A stretch of 38,005 nucleotides of DNA from a virus, in IMG/VR virus record IMGVR_UViG_3300025082_000024, positions 1 to 38,005 of that record; one strand, given 5' to 3'. Of the stretch, positions 8,812 through 18,919 are shown one piece after another (the first letter of the stretch is position 1; the number at the start of each line of letters is the position of its first letter). A program made the position numbers and the translations under genes. Below the pieces are notes generated by a model, which was not told the DNA's origin, made no database searches, and saw only the letters and a program-made list of their open reading frames with translations.

Positions 8812-8988
8812 ATGAGGTGGGTACTAGTATATCAAGATGGAAGCGTTATTATGTTTATAGAAACAAGCGGGAAGGTGCACACTAATAGTATTGTAAAAGA
8901 ATTTGATACAGAGCAAGAGGGCTTAGATTTCATTGAATTAGAGGGCTTGGAATACACACCAGAAGAGCGCGAAGAAAGCCAAAATTAG
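8812..8988 (+). CDS. Small acidic hypothetical protein
   Basis: 58 residues (MRWVLVYQDGSVIMFIETSG start, very acidic end). It begins 2 nt after the preceding stop, with A-rich TTAAAT in front of the ATG, so it is co-transcribed with the adhesin fusion. No motif recognised; by position it may be a small virion or chaperone protein. Confidence 0.65.
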   Translation: MRWVLVYQDGSVIMFIETSGKVHTNSIVKEFDTEQEGLDFIELEGLEYTPEEREESQN

Positions 8989-8994
8989 AATAAT

Positions 8995-9002
8995 TATCTT
9001 TG
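8995..9002 (+). promoter_or_regulatory. Promoter -7 box TATCTTTG before the tail tube gene
   Basis: TATCTTTG matches TANNTTTG. The tail tube ATG is 45 nt downstream, after an A-rich leader ending AAAATAAAAGAAC, the kind of leader Bacteroidota use for strong translation. With the terminator at 10023-10054 this makes a one-gene unit. Confidence 0.6.
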
Positions 9003-9047
9003 CTTTTAGATAAACATAAAACTTATTATAAATTAAAATAAAAGAAC

Positions 9048-10004
9048 ATGGCAATACAATGTAACTGCGCAGATTCAGGAAGCGCACATAATTTTGGAGG
9101 TGTAAGTGATTGCGCCAATGGAATAGGCTTATCGAAAAACGCTATATTAATGGTGAACGATAAAGCGGATGGAACTAGCAACGGGTTAGACGTAGTAAAC
9201 GACACTATTAACACCGTGTTGATGGATGGTAAATTCAAGGCTCAATTAGAGACTGATAGATGGTTGTTTTTGGAAGGGATTAAGCAAGTAACGGCTGCAC
9301 CAATCGACCCAAATACGGAAGAGGTAGACGATATTACCGTTACAACATCTGAGAATCCTAAAGAGGTATCTTTTACTATTGTTACAATGGAGGCATTTAA
9401 ACTAGCTGCTAAACTTAATTCTCATGCTTGTAGACCTATTTCTATTATATGGAATGATGATTTAGACAATTTAGTAGGAGACCTTAACGGTGACATATTC
9501 CAAGGTAGAAAAATACAGGCGGGCTCATTTAGAGCTGTTGTTATTGAGGCTGAATTTGGAGTAACACCAAAAGTACAAGTAACGTTTAAGTATGATATAG
9601 AGGCTTTAGAGTCTAACGTTGATTACATTAAGCAATCTAATATGAACGGTTACAGCGTAAGAAGAGACGCAATTTCTTTGATCGATGTTAGGATTATTAA
9701 CATGGTAGCCACTACAACGGGTATTGCGTTTGATCTTGTTAATGATTTTGGGGATGCTGTTACTAGGATTGGAGCAGGTGGATTAACTGCTACTGAACTC
9801 GATTTTTATAACGTAACTGATGATAACGTAGAGCCTGTTACTGGTGGAATCGTTGAGGGTGTTCTAGGTTCTTATACTGCTACATGGACCAGTGCTACAG
9901 CTGTTGGTGAAGTGATGGAAGTAAGAGGCATCGGAGGTGTTAATTACGTTCAAAAGAAGTACGATCTGAAAGGGATAAAAGATAAGACTGTAGTTACAGC
10001 ATAA
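9048..10004 (+). CDS. Major tail tube protein (putative)
   Basis: 318 residues. The Cys-rich start (MAIQCNCADSGSAHNFGGVS) and the next ~200 residues resemble tail tube proteins of Bacteroidota siphophages. The last ~95 form a probable Ig-like surface domain (DLVNDFGDAVTRIGAG to the end). It has its own promoter box and a terminator, as expected for an abundant structural protein, and lies upstream of the chaperone-position and tape measure genes. Confidence 0.75.
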   Translation: MAIQCNCADSGSAHNFGGVSDCANGIGLSKNAILMVNDKADGTSNGLDVVNDTINTVLMDGKFKAQLETDRWLFLEGIKQVTAAPIDPNTEEVDDITVTTSENPKEVSFTIVTMEAFKLAAKLNSHACRPISIIWNDDLDNLVGDLNGDIFQGRKIQAGSFRAVVIEAEFGVTPKVQVTFKYDIEALESNVDYIKQSNMNGYSVRRDAISLIDVRIINMVATTTGIAFDLVNDFGDAVTRIGAGGLTATELDFYNVTDDNVEPVTGGIVEGVLGSYTATWTSATAVGEVMEVRGIGGVNYVQKKYDLKGIKDKTVVTA

Positions 10005-10022
10005 TATTCTCTATCTATAATT

Positions 10023-10054
10023 AAGCCCTTGGTATTAATTTATCAGGGGCTTTT
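10023..10054 (+). terminator. Intrinsic terminator after the tail tube gene
   Basis: AAGCCCTTG (10023-10031) pairs with CAGGGGCTT (10044-10052), one mismatch, loop of 12 nt, followed by TTTT. It ends the tail tube transcript. Confidence 0.8.
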
Positions 10055-10090
10055 ATTTTAAATTATTATTACCTTAGCAAAAAAAAAGTT

Positions 10091-10195
10091 ATGAGAAAGG
10101 AAGTATTAGCAGAAAAAAAAGCAGCTATAAGCAAGCAAGCAGCGAGAGTAAAAAAGGTTAAAGTAAAAACAAAAGAAAGCAAAAAGGGCAAATAA
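10091..10195 (+). CDS. 34-residue basic protein
   Basis: A very short Lys/Ala-rich peptide starting MRKEVLAEKKAAISKQAARV. The ATG has a good A-rich leader (GCAAAAAAAAAGTT). Its stop overlaps the next ATG (TAATG, 10193-10197), which favours a real, translationally coupled gene over chance. Function unknown; such basic peptides may help assembly or bind nucleic acid. Confidence 0.55.
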   Translation: MRKEVLAEKKAAISKQAARVKKVKVKTKESKKGK

Positions 10196-10683
10196 TGCCT
10201 AGCAATCTATTTCCTGCACTTGTAGAACTTAACAACAAAATACAGGCATTAGACCAGAGGGTGATTATTAACACTATACTATCTAGGCCCGAATTCAAAA
10301 AGTTAATAATACAATTAAATACTAAGGGACAACCAACGTCTCAATTATTTGAGTTAAATGTAGACTCGGACGGTGTACAACTTAGCTCTATTGGTGGCAA
10401 TTACTCCCCTTACACTTTAGAAAACGCATCCCCTCCTAAAAAGGGGGCATCTAAGATTAACCTATTTTATACTGGCGATTATTACAAAACCTATAGAGTA
10501 GAATTTCCCTCTTTGGCAGCAGATTATTTTAACATATTACACAACCCGCAAAAGGATGACGATAATTTGGAAGACGATTGGGGGGATAAAATAGCGGGGC
10601 TTACTAGTGGCAATCTTGAAATAATTGCCGAAAAGATAACCCCTTTAATGGTTGAGTTGACACTTAAAATGGTAGGGGTATGA
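10195..10683 (+). CDS. Putative tail completion protein
   Basis: 162 residues with no recognised motif. It is coupled to its neighbours by start/stop overlaps on both sides (TAATG at 10193, ATGA at 10680). The position between tail tube and tape measure, and a segment FPALVELNNKIQALDQRVII followed by YYKTYRVEFP, fit a minor tail or tail-completion role. Inferred from context. Confidence 0.6.
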   Translation: MPSNLFPALVELNNKIQALDQRVIINTILSRPEFKKLIIQLNTKGQPTSQLFELNVDSDGVQLSSIGGNYSPYTLENASPPKKGASKINLFYTGDYYKTYRVEFPSLAADYFNILHNPQKDDDNLEDDWGDKIAGLTSGNLEIIAEKITPLMVELTLKMVGV

Positions 10684-11192
10684 GTAAGCCTATTATGTTT
10701 GAGGGGATTTACGATATGTTTATTTTTAACTGGTGGCAATTAGCGGAAACGAATGACCTAACATGGCTGTTAATGGATCGCAATGCTTTTATTTCGTCAG
10801 GAAAAAAAGTAAAAGGACGTATAGAAACCAAATTAAACCAGCGCAAAAAAATAATCTCTAACCAGTTTTTTAATGAGATAGCATTAAATTCAGATACGGA
10901 GGTATATATATTAAAGCTGTATAAATTACAAGAAATAAGAACTGAATTTATTTTAACAGGGGATAGATCGTTAGAAACTGAGTACCTAGTATTGTTAAAA
11001 CAGATTGAAGGAAAGGAAAAATTAGCCAAATTATCGGCTAAGGACAATTACGAGGAGAAAGGTTTGCTGGGTAAGTTCATGGGGTGGCCGATCAATGACA
11101 GGGCCACTACTATAAAGGAATACCATAGCTATGTGTCTCTTTTGGTAAAAGAGAATGAAGCTATGAAAGCGTCAAAACCATCGAAGAAATAG
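10680..11192 (+). CDS. Protein in the tail assembly chaperone position
   Basis: 170 residues, helical, with an aromatic N-terminus (FIFNWWQLAETNDLTWLL) and a Lys-rich end. Directly before a tape measure gene siphophages usually encode the tail assembly chaperone, often with a programmed frameshift. I see no slippery heptamer or overlapping extension here, so a frameshifted form is not supported. Role inferred only from position. Confidence 0.55.
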   Translation: MSKPIMFEGIYDMFIFNWWQLAETNDLTWLLMDRNAFISSGKKVKGRIETKLNQRKKIISNQFFNEIALNSDTEVYILKLYKLQEIRTEFILTGDRSLETEYLVLLKQIEGKEKLAKLSAKDNYEEKGLLGKFMGWPINDRATTIKEYHSYVSLLVKENEAMKASKPSKK

Positions 11193-11209
11193 CATTGGTT
11201 ATAATTGCT

Positions 11210-11217
11210 TAATTTTG
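11210..11217 (+). promoter_or_regulatory. Promoter -7 box TAATTTTG before the tape measure gene
   Basis: TAATTTTG matches TANNTTTG, 22 nt before the GTG start at 11240. A TTG at 11195 is too close (12 nt) to be a standard -33 box. Confidence 0.5.
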
Positions 11218-11239
11218 TATCGAACCCAATACTCTTTAA

Positions 11240-14236
11240 GTGGCTAAAAAAATAACCCACGATGACATAGCCGAGAAAAATCTACTTGCTCCGCTAGTAA
11301 AAGAATTTGATAACGTTATAAAAAAAACCCTAGAGGCTACAGATGTTGTCCGCGAGTTAAATAAAGAGTTATCCAATAAAGCAACCATTGAAAGTGCCAA
11401 AGATTTAGAACGCCTCGCTGAAATTACTAAACGAATAACTAAGGTTGAGGAGAAGTTAATTGATATAGAAAAGGAAAAGACTAAAATACAAACCAAGGCT
11501 ATTGCCTTACTCAAGAAAAGGAGAGAAGAGTCTGAGGAGTTGACCAAGACTCAAAAACAACGGTTAAAACTTGAGAAAGATTTAAAACAAGCCAACTCCG
11601 ATTCAATACAAGATAATGAGGAGATTAAGATTCAATTACAAGAGCAAAGAAAGATTAATAAAAAAATCGCGAAGGATAAGCTCGGATTAATTGATGCGTA
11701 TGATAAAGAGTCTGAGACATTAAATAGGCTAAGAAAGAAGTATAAAAACTTAGCGGTACAAAATAAGGAGAACACCAAAGAAGGTAAAGATTTATTAAAA
11801 AACATAACACGCCTTGACAAGAAACTAAAAGAAGTAGACGAAACCGTAGGACAAAACCAAAGATCGGTAGGTAAATATTCAAAAGCATTTGAGGGGCTAA
11901 ACAAAACAATAGGCAAACTCGGTCTTATTGCGCTAGTAGTAAAAGGGTTTGAGTTACTTTCTGGTGTTTTTGCAGATAGTAGAGAGGGGGCTTTGTCCTT
12001 AAAAATAGCCTTTTCTAAATTCACAGAGACGGCAAAGGTTTTTGTGAATAGTGTTATAAATTCCTTTTCAGGTGTTAAGGATTTCTTTGTAGCTATAGGA
12101 GATTCATTTTCTTTGGTTGGTAAAAAGATAGAGCGCACATTCTTAGAGATTTTAGATGTAACTCCTTTTGCAAGAGATGTTACACAGGATTTAAAAGCCA
12201 TAAATAACGAAATTAAAGAACTAGAAAAATCAAGCGTCAGTGATGCTATAGATAAGATAACAGGTGCATTTGAGGGTAATGTAAGCGCAACGTCTAAGGC
12301 CATAGATGCACAGGAGGATTATCTTAAATTGCAGTTAAAAACTAGAATATCAATAGAGCAACAAGAGAAAGCGTTAGCGGGACTAGCCGAGAAAAGGCAA
12401 ATACTACAAGACATAAGCGATGATGACACTATCGGGTTTATAACAAGGGCAAAGGCAGTAAAGAAAGCTCAAGAGGCAGCCGTTGAGTTTGCAAACTTAG
12501 AAAATGAGTTAGCCTTAACAAAAGAAAAGCTAACAATAGATGCCGTTAAACAAGATTTAAGGAGGTCTAAATCTTTAACAGATTCAGCATTAGCGCAAAT
12601 AAAAACAGGCGAACAGTTAAAAAAGATATTAGAAGACTCTTCTATAGCTAGAAAGGTATCGGACACTAACGACGAAGCGTTTACGGCTGCATTTGTTGAG
12701 AGGAGGGAAAAAGAGGTAGAGGCTCAATCTTTTGCTAGGGATCAGGAAGAGAAAAACAGAAAAACAGCGAGAGATGATTTTGAGCAAGAGTTAGATATAT
12801 TAGAAGAGTTCACAGAGAAAAGAGTAGCGAGTAATGAAAAAATAATAAATAGTGATAGCGCGTCATTAAAAGAAAGGCAAAAGGCATTAACCGAAAATAG
12901 AAAAATAGAAAATGAATTATTAGATGCTAGTATTGACTTGATAATAAAACAAGGGAAAGCCTCTATTGATTTAAGAAAGGACTTGACCGAGGCCGAAAAA
13001 GAACAGCAAAAAGCATTATTAAATACAGAAAGTATTCAGGAAATAATAAATGAAAAAGATTCGCAGGAGATGTTTAACCTAATAAGAAAGTTAGACTTAG
13101 GAGAAATTGAAGAAAAAAGGCTTAAAGAGACGCTTAAAATAAAACAAGACATTAGTCAAGTTAACCAAGAATCAATAAAAGCCGAACAAGAAGCCATAGC
13201 AAAAACAAAAGAGCTTAAAGATGATATACTATTACAGGAAAGGTTATTATCTGGTGAGTTAGTAGATATAGAAAATGAAAAGTATAGCAATGAAAAAAAC
13301 AACCTAAGGGAAAGAATAGATTTATTAAAAGAGGATTCCATAGAAAGGCTAGAACTCCAAAAAGAACTTAATGACCTGCTTATAGGTGAAGAAAAAGATA
13401 AAAATAAAAAAATAGCAGATGCAGATTCAAAGGCAGCAGATAAAAAAGCAAAAGAAGAGGAGGAGAGAAAAGAAAGAAGAAAGGAACTTGCTAACCAAGC
13501 AGTAGATGAGACAATAAGCAGAATAGATGAACAGAATGACGCTAAGACTCAGTTAATAGATGACGATATATCTAGATTGCAGGATTCTATAGCTATACAA
13601 CAAAGGATAGCGAACGAGGGGGGAGAGAATATACTAGCCGAAGAAAAAGCAAGACTTGCTAAAAGGAATCTAGAAAGGAAAAGAGAGTTAAAAAGACAGG
13701 CACAGCAAGAACAGGCCATTGCTTTAGCTCTAGCGTTTGTTAATTCCTTCGCAGCATATAGTAAAGATGAGCCTAAAGGAGCATTAAGAAAAGCATTAGT
13801 TGATACATTCTTAGCTAAAGGGGTGGCCTCTTTGATTACTGGCTCTTTTTATGATGGAGTAGAAGATACTGGGACGGTATCTAATCCTTTAGACTCAAAA
13901 GGTGGTAGGCTAACAATGACCCACGACCATGAGAGAATATTATCTTCGGCTCAAAACTCAATGATCCCTAAAGGTATGACGAATGATGAGTTGGCAAAGA
14001 TGGCTTATGATTATCACAATGGTAATACGTGGGGATTTATGCCACAGATAAGCGGGGCGGGAGACAATACGCCCCTTGTTAAAGCAATAGAAAATAATGC
14101 AAAGACAATAGAACGTTCTCTCAAAAAATACCAAAGCCACCAAGAAAGCGAATTAGATACAATGGGTAATTTTGTTATCTATACAATGAGAAAAGGCATA
14201 AAGACAATAAGAAACGTTACAAGCCCTAAACTATAA
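11240..14236 (+). CDS. Tail tape measure protein
   Basis: 998 residues; starts with GTG, since no ATG fits the promoter box 22 nt upstream. The protein is almost entirely Lys/Glu-rich coiled coil, with a hydrophobic stretch near residues 225-245 (IGKLGLIALVVKGFELL) and a second near the C-terminus (AIALALAFVNSFAAY) before a Gly-rich end. It is the longest gene in the window and sits between tail tube and baseplate genes. By the usual ~1.5 angstrom per residue, the tail would be about 150 nm long. Confidence 0.9.
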   Translation: MAKKITHDDIAEKNLLAPLVKEFDNVIKKTLEATDVVRELNKELSNKATIESAKDLERLAEITKRITKVEEKLIDIEKEKTKIQTKAIALLKKRREESEELTKTQKQRLKLEKDLKQANSDSIQDNEEIKIQLQEQRKINKKIAKDKLGLIDAYDKESETLNRLRKKYKNLAVQNKENTKEGKDLLKNITRLDKKLKEVDETVGQNQRSVGKYSKAFEGLNKTIGKLGLIALVVKGFELLSGVFADSREGALSLKIAFSKFTETAKVFVNSVINSFSGVKDFFVAIGDSFSLVGKKIERTFLEILDVTPFARDVTQDLKAINNEIKELEKSSVSDAIDKITGAFEGNVSATSKAIDAQEDYLKLQLKTRISIEQQEKALAGLAEKRQILQDISDDDTIGFITRAKAVKKAQEAAVEFANLENELALTKEKLTIDAVKQDLRRSKSLTDSALAQIKTGEQLKKILEDSSIARKVSDTNDEAFTAAFVERREKEVEAQSFARDQEEKNRKTARDDFEQELDILEEFTEKRVASNEKIINSDSASLKERQKALTENRKIENELLDASIDLIIKQGKASIDLRKDLTEAEKEQQKALLNTESIQEIINEKDSQEMFNLIRKLDLGEIEEKRLKETLKIKQDISQVNQESIKAEQEAIAKTKELKDDILLQERLLSGELVDIENEKYSNEKNNLRERIDLLKEDSIERLELQKELNDLLIGEEKDKNKKIADADSKAADKKAKEEEERKERRKELANQAVDETISRIDEQNDAKTQLIDDDISRLQDSIAIQQRIANEGGENILAEEKARLAKRNLERKRELKRQAQQEQAIALALAFVNSFAAYSKDEPKGALRKALVDTFLAKGVASLITGSFYDGVEDTGTVSNPLDSKGGRLTMTHDHERILSSAQNSMIPKGMTNDELAKMAYDYHNGNTWGFMPQISGAGDNTPLVKAIENNAKTIERSLKKYQSHQESELDTMGNFVIYTMRKGIKTIRNVTSPKL

Positions 14237-16195
14237 ATGCTTAAATCATTCTATACATTAGGAGTAACAAGTATTGAGCCACCAATTAACGCGCCTGGTG
14301 CAGAAATTGAATTAAATTTTGATGTAGACGATCCAGCATCAGTACAAGTAAAGGTGTCTAATGATTGGGATTTTGGTAATATTTCATCTCAGATAATACT
14401 TAAACATATAGCAGGCGGAAATAATGGAGGTGTAGGTATTTTCGAGGGCCTTCCGATTAAGTGGGATATTGAAGACAAGAACGGCAGGATAAATATATTA
14501 GACCATTATTTAGATTTAACGGACCCAGACACATTAATAGATTGCGATAGAATTATTACTACGTCAAGAGCAAGGGGGGGTATTGATTGGTTAAATGATA
14601 TAACTAATAATGTTTATTACAATATATTATTAAAAAATGGGACCATAACTAGTAATGATTACATACAAGTACCTTATGTTATCTCTGGAATCCCTGACTA
14701 TAAAGAAACTGCTATAGCGATACTTACTGCATACGCTATATTAAGTACTCTTAGGGATATGCGTAAAGAAATGTTAAAAGTTATTGCAGATATAAGTTCA
14801 ATCACATCTGCTATTGCTGGAATATTAAAGGCGTTAATATTGGTTGTGTGGATAATCGCTACACTCCTTGTAATAATACAGCTTATTATAAATATAAAAG
14901 ATACTCTTATTCAGAGTATAAAGTATCACGCGGGAATGAGGTTGCAACGACTATTAGAGGCAGGGGCAACGGCTATCGGTCTTAAGTTTGTTTCTACTAT
15001 ATTCAACGATCCGATATATAGGGACACGATTATAATACCTGCTAAATTTGAAACCCTTGACGATATATCAGACCTAGATAATAGGGGGTTTTCTAAGCCT
15101 ACAACCAAGAGTAACGGGTATTTTGACGGCAGCTATAGGGAACTATTAGCTATCTCAAAAGATATGTTCAATGCTAAACTCGTTATAATAGGCAAAGAAC
15201 TACACCTAGAAAGGAAAGATACAAACGTAGCTCAAGCAAAATACAAATTACCAGATATAAAATTAGAACCATTCAGGAATAATGCTAATGAATTGATAGC
15301 AAATTACGCTATTGAGTTTAGGGTAGATGAGAGAGACGAAAATACGATAGATCAATACAAGGGTACTATAACTAACGTACTAACACAACCAAAGAAGATA
15401 GTTAACTCTGATATGGTGCTGATGAAGGGGGCTAAGACTGTATCTATTCCTTTTGCTCTAGTCAAAAGAAAAAAAACATTAACACGGGTGGAAAAAATGA
15501 TGGATAATCTTTTTAAGGATTACCCAATACTTGTTAATGTAGTTGTGTTAGTTTTAAATGCAATTATTGTAATTCGCAATAGAATAATCAAAAGAATTAA
15601 AAAATTCTTAAAGAGATTAAAGACAATAGGTATTAAGATACCATTTAAGCCAAAACCCTTGAAGCCTATCCCCTTTATTAATCCTCAAACAATAGAGCAA
15701 AGAATCAACATGATGTTACTTAGTTCTGATGATTTCCAAGTACCAAAGATTGGTACATTTGATATATCTAATGAAACTACAAAAAAGGAAAAATCTACAG
15801 ATGCAGTTTCAATATGGAATAATTTATTAAATAATATAGTATCTGGAACTACTCTAGCAAGGCAAACAAAAGCAAAGGAAACTAATGATACTGATTGGGC
15901 AGCCGATACACTGTATGAAAAATTTCATTTTATTAATTCTCATGCCCCTAGTTCTGGTAATCCAAAGGGGAACCAATGGGATAGGCACGAGGTACTTATT
16001 CCGCATTTTTGTAAGGAAGATTTACTAAAAATAAATAATAATAATAACGTTATCTTTACACATGATGGAAGAGTAGCCAAAATTGAGACGTTAACATGGA
16101 ATCTACACGACGAAGTAGCAAACGGAACGATTAGGATTCATCAAACATATACTAAAAATTTAACAACTAAAACAGTTACCCCAGATGGATTCTAA
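14237..16195 (+). CDS. Baseplate or distal tail protein with two membrane-like segments
   Basis: 652 residues, starting immediately after the tape measure stop (TAAATG). About 1-150 are beta-rich and resemble a distal tail or hub domain. Residues 193-219 form a strong membrane-like helix (ILVVWIIATLLVIIQLIINI inside it). Residues 430-447 form a second, followed at once by a very basic stretch (RNRIIKRIKKFLKRLKTIGI). The C-terminal part (about 560-652) is again a soluble beta domain. Hydrophobic helices are unusual in an assembled virion protein and could serve envelope penetration. Function inferred. Confidence 0.65.
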   Translation: MLKSFYTLGVTSIEPPINAPGAEIELNFDVDDPASVQVKVSNDWDFGNISSQIILKHIAGGNNGGVGIFEGLPIKWDIEDKNGRINILDHYLDLTDPDTLIDCDRIITTSRARGGIDWLNDITNNVYYNILLKNGTITSNDYIQVPYVISGIPDYKETAIAILTAYAILSTLRDMRKEMLKVIADISSITSAIAGILKALILVVWIIATLLVIIQLIINIKDTLIQSIKYHAGMRLQRLLEAGATAIGLKFVSTIFNDPIYRDTIIIPAKFETLDDISDLDNRGFSKPTTKSNGYFDGSYRELLAISKDMFNAKLVIIGKELHLERKDTNVAQAKYKLPDIKLEPFRNNANELIANYAIEFRVDERDENTIDQYKGTITNVLTQPKKIVNSDMVLMKGAKTVSIPFALVKRKKTLTRVEKMMDNLFKDYPILVNVVVLVLNAIIVIRNRIIKRIKKFLKRLKTIGIKIPFKPKPLKPIPFINPQTIEQRINMMLLSSDDFQVPKIGTFDISNETTKKEKSTDAVSIWNNLLNNIVSGTTLARQTKAKETNDTDWAADTLYEKFHFINSHAPSSGNPKGNQWDRHEVLIPHFCKEDLLKINNNNNVIFTHDGRVAKIETLTWNLHDEVANGTIRIHQTYTKNLTTKTVTPDGF

Positions 16196-16403
16196 TAGCT
16201 TAAACGACATATTTAAAGACTCAATGGAGCACTTTAAAATATCAATGGACAGGGTTAGTAAAGAGGTGGATAAGGTAACTAAAAGTATGTCTAAAGAAGA
16301 CGCCGAGAAGCTAGAAAAAGGTATGCAGACAGCCGTCCCAGATGCTGAGCTAAAAGACATAGTAGAAAAAGCAGAGAGAATTAAAAAACATTTTGAGATT
16401 TAA
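16185..16403 (+). CDS. Small helical coiled-coil protein
   Basis: 72 residues. It overlaps the baseplate gene by 11 nt and shares its stop with the next start (TAATG at 16401). The sequence is a single amphipathic, heptad-like helix run (FKDSMEHFKISMDRVSKEVD). It may be an assembly factor or clip for the baseplate; not recognised. Confidence 0.65.
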   Translation: MDSNSLNDIFKDSMEHFKISMDRVSKEVDKVTKSMSKEDAEKLEKGMQTAVPDAELKDIVEKAERIKKHFEI

Positions 16404-18901
16404 TGGCTGCAATAGTTGAAGATATACGGATAAAAAATGTAGCATTAGGAGATACTGATTCTACTGATTGGTTGTTTGATAATATTGGGGATGTTATTAA
16501 TGTAGAGATTGATTTTAGAGTAGAGGATTACCTTGTAGTTAATTCGATAACACGAGGTGATGGAGATAGATATGTTTACGCATGGCCCACCTCAGCAGTT
16601 ACGGGACTGCTTGATGACGAATCTTTATTATGGTTTGAGCAAGATGGAATTATAGAAGATTGGAACGTAGGTGATACGATAATTATAAGCGGTTCAGATT
16701 ATAGCGATGGGACAAAAACCATAACAGAGATTGTAGACGGCAACATAATAAGGTTAACGCCAGAATTTACAGTAAGGGAACAGTTAAAAATAGGAAGTGT
16801 TGTAGCCAATAATACATCTATAGAGGGTATTGAGTTTTCACATAATTTAATAGAAAATGACGAGTCTCCTAATTTTATATCGAAAGTAGATGGCTCAGAG
16901 CGGAAAGCAAGAGTTACAGGATTAAGTAGCTTGGATACAGTCACTGAGCACGACATGGACCAGCTAGGTAACAAGAGCTACCAATATGGATATATAAAAG
17001 CAAAAGGTAATGGGAAGGGGTTGGCCGAGTCAACGGCTGTATCTCAGGGCTTTACTATATCCCAAACCTTAATTGTAGACCCTTTATTTTTATCGGACCA
17101 GATAGAAGACATAAGAAACGGAATAGCCCCTCCATATTTCAAAGATGGTAAATGCCTTAAATATATATTTAATATAGAAGCAAGTAAGGACGTTACCAAC
17201 CCCAACAAGAAAAAAGAGGGTGTCTCTGGTGAGGTTAGGGGTAATTCTGGATGGTTTAACGAAAGCTATAACACTAAAAAAACGAATTATTCTATTAGCG
17301 ATATAGCGTATAAAAAAGGAACAACGGTTAACCAATCTTTAGAACTAACCACCGATGAGACGCAGGTAGAATTTATAATTAATAACACAATAGATACCCC
17401 GTTTAGTAATGGCAATACTAAGTTTGTAATGAATTTCGCCTTGTTGCCACAACCAGAAACACAATACAGGGATGAGTTAAGCGTCACAAAGCAAGAACTA
17501 AAAACTAATTACATACTAGATAGGGCCGAGGGGGTTCTAGGATCAACGACTACTACACCCGACAACATAGGAACAGGGATACAAGTGTTTAAAGAGGTGG
17601 ATTTTCTATATGTTTCGACCTCTCAGATGAAAGTAATTGCTACTATAGATATGCCAGAGGAGGTAGTTGCTAGGGTTGCTAATTTGTCTAGTATGGATTA
17701 TGTCTTGTTTGTCTCTACACAAGACCACACGAAGAACAATAGGGGTAATAATAGTGATAAGGTTGCACTAAGTGTAGACGTTGGATTAATGTTTATTGAC
17801 ACCACAGACCCCACAATGATAGGTATTGACTTATCCTTTTTAACCCATCCGTACAGTAACATAGAAACGGAAACAACCACCGATTTAAACGCCCATAAAT
17901 TAGATGATTTATTAGGACTAGCTAGGTTTACGCTAGATCAGAATGGAAGGGAAGACGATGACATATATATTACAAGCGTTATAAATCAAATAATAATTAA
18001 AAAAGGTTCTCAGGAATACGAATTAGACGGTGATAATACAAGTCTAGTAGGAACCAAAAGAGTTAACGGCATAACGTTTATAGATAATCTATCAGATGAC
18101 AGGGGATTTAAGACTCCTGTTGATGAGAATAGAGCCAATATTAAACTATCCAGTAAGACGGCTTTAGATGCAGCGGGTATATTTAATTACGAGTCAGGTT
18201 TCCCGTTTATATTCAGATGGGAATCGTGGGAACCAAATGACGATATACCAGACGCTTTTCATGATACAACCAAGGACAATAATGGACTTAATCATAACTG
18301 GAATAGGTACGACAATAACCCAGATTGGGACATATTTTTTAAAGTAACTGTAAATGCCACAAAAAACGGATCACCTCAAACATATAGTGAGTATTTGCAG
18401 ATAAAGTCTAGCGACTATACAGAGGGGCCAGAATGGGACACGGAAAATATACAATCTTTTGAGGTGGCAAGCGGTGATAATTTATCTGGACTCATTCAAG
18501 GGTATGTAGACTCAAGGATAGAAGGGAATAAAACATATATAGGGGCTGTACTTCCTTCCTTGTCTGATTTGGTAATTGTTTTATCTATTAATGTCTATCG
18601 GTCGGGCAATTTTAAAGAGGTGTATACAACATCGAGTGCTTATGATAATCACCCTGATACATTTTGGTTAAGCACAAACGGAACTAATAGGCTAGAGATA
18701 ATAACCTCTGGCAGTCCTGTATTTAAAGGGCAAGCTCTACTTGATGCTGATTTATTAGACCCAGATATCGAAGACTGGAAAATAACCTGTAGGTTTTATG
18801 ATAAGCGGGCAGACGTGCCGTTTCCGTTGGCGGGGGCTAAACAGCTCGAAGATGATAATTTCAAACAGAAAGAAAGTAGCGACTTTAAACGACTAGATTA
18901 A
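16403..18901 (+). CDS. Large tail/baseplate protein (putative)
   Basis: 832 residues, beta-rich, Asp/Asn/Gly-rich, without signal peptide or membrane segment. The N-terminal MAAIVEDIRIKNVALGDTDS and the repeated beta-sandwich-like sections suggest a tail-tip structural protein or fibre anchor. It is co-translated with the preceding small gene and precedes the fibre genes. No enzymatic motif seen. Confidence 0.65.
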   Translation: MAAIVEDIRIKNVALGDTDSTDWLFDNIGDVINVEIDFRVEDYLVVNSITRGDGDRYVYAWPTSAVTGLLDDESLLWFEQDGIIEDWNVGDTIIISGSDYSDGTKTITEIVDGNIIRLTPEFTVREQLKIGSVVANNTSIEGIEFSHNLIENDESPNFISKVDGSERKARVTGLSSLDTVTEHDMDQLGNKSYQYGYIKAKGNGKGLAESTAVSQGFTISQTLIVDPLFLSDQIEDIRNGIAPPYFKDGKCLKYIFNIEASKDVTNPNKKKEGVSGEVRGNSGWFNESYNTKKTNYSISDIAYKKGTTVNQSLELTTDETQVEFIINNTIDTPFSNGNTKFVMNFALLPQPETQYRDELSVTKQELKTNYILDRAEGVLGSTTTTPDNIGTGIQVFKEVDFLYVSTSQMKVIATIDMPEEVVARVANLSSMDYVLFVSTQDHTKNNRGNNSDKVALSVDVGLMFIDTTDPTMIGIDLSFLTHPYSNIETETTTDLNAHKLDDLLGLARFTLDQNGREDDDIYITSVINQIIIKKGSQEYELDGDNTSLVGTKRVNGITFIDNLSDDRGFKTPVDENRANIKLSSKTALDAAGIFNYESGFPFIFRWESWEPNDDIPDAFHDTTKDNNGLNHNWNRYDNNPDWDIFFKVTVNATKNGSPQTYSEYLQIKSSDYTEGPEWDTENIQSFEVASGDNLSGLIQGYVDSRIEGNKTYIGAVLPSLSDLVIVLSINVYRSGNFKEVYTTSSAYDNHPDTFWLSTNGTNRLEIITSGSPVFKGQALLDADLLDPDIEDWKITCRFYDKRADVPFPLAGAKQLEDDNFKQKESSDFKRLD

Positions 18902-18907
18902 AATAAT

Positions 18908-18915
18908 TAACTTTG
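18908..18915 (+). promoter_or_regulatory. Promoter -7 box TAACTTTG, near-leaderless
   Basis: TAACTTTG followed by TAAT and the ATG at 18920. The context TTTGTAATATG is identical to the one in front of the prohead protease at 3804-3814. Confidence 0.55.
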
Positions 18916-18919
18916 TAAT

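Noticed and set aside
10680-11239. Programmed frameshift producing a longer tail assembly chaperone
   Set aside because: No slippery heptamer near the end of the gene and no suitable overlapping frame before the tape measure start.
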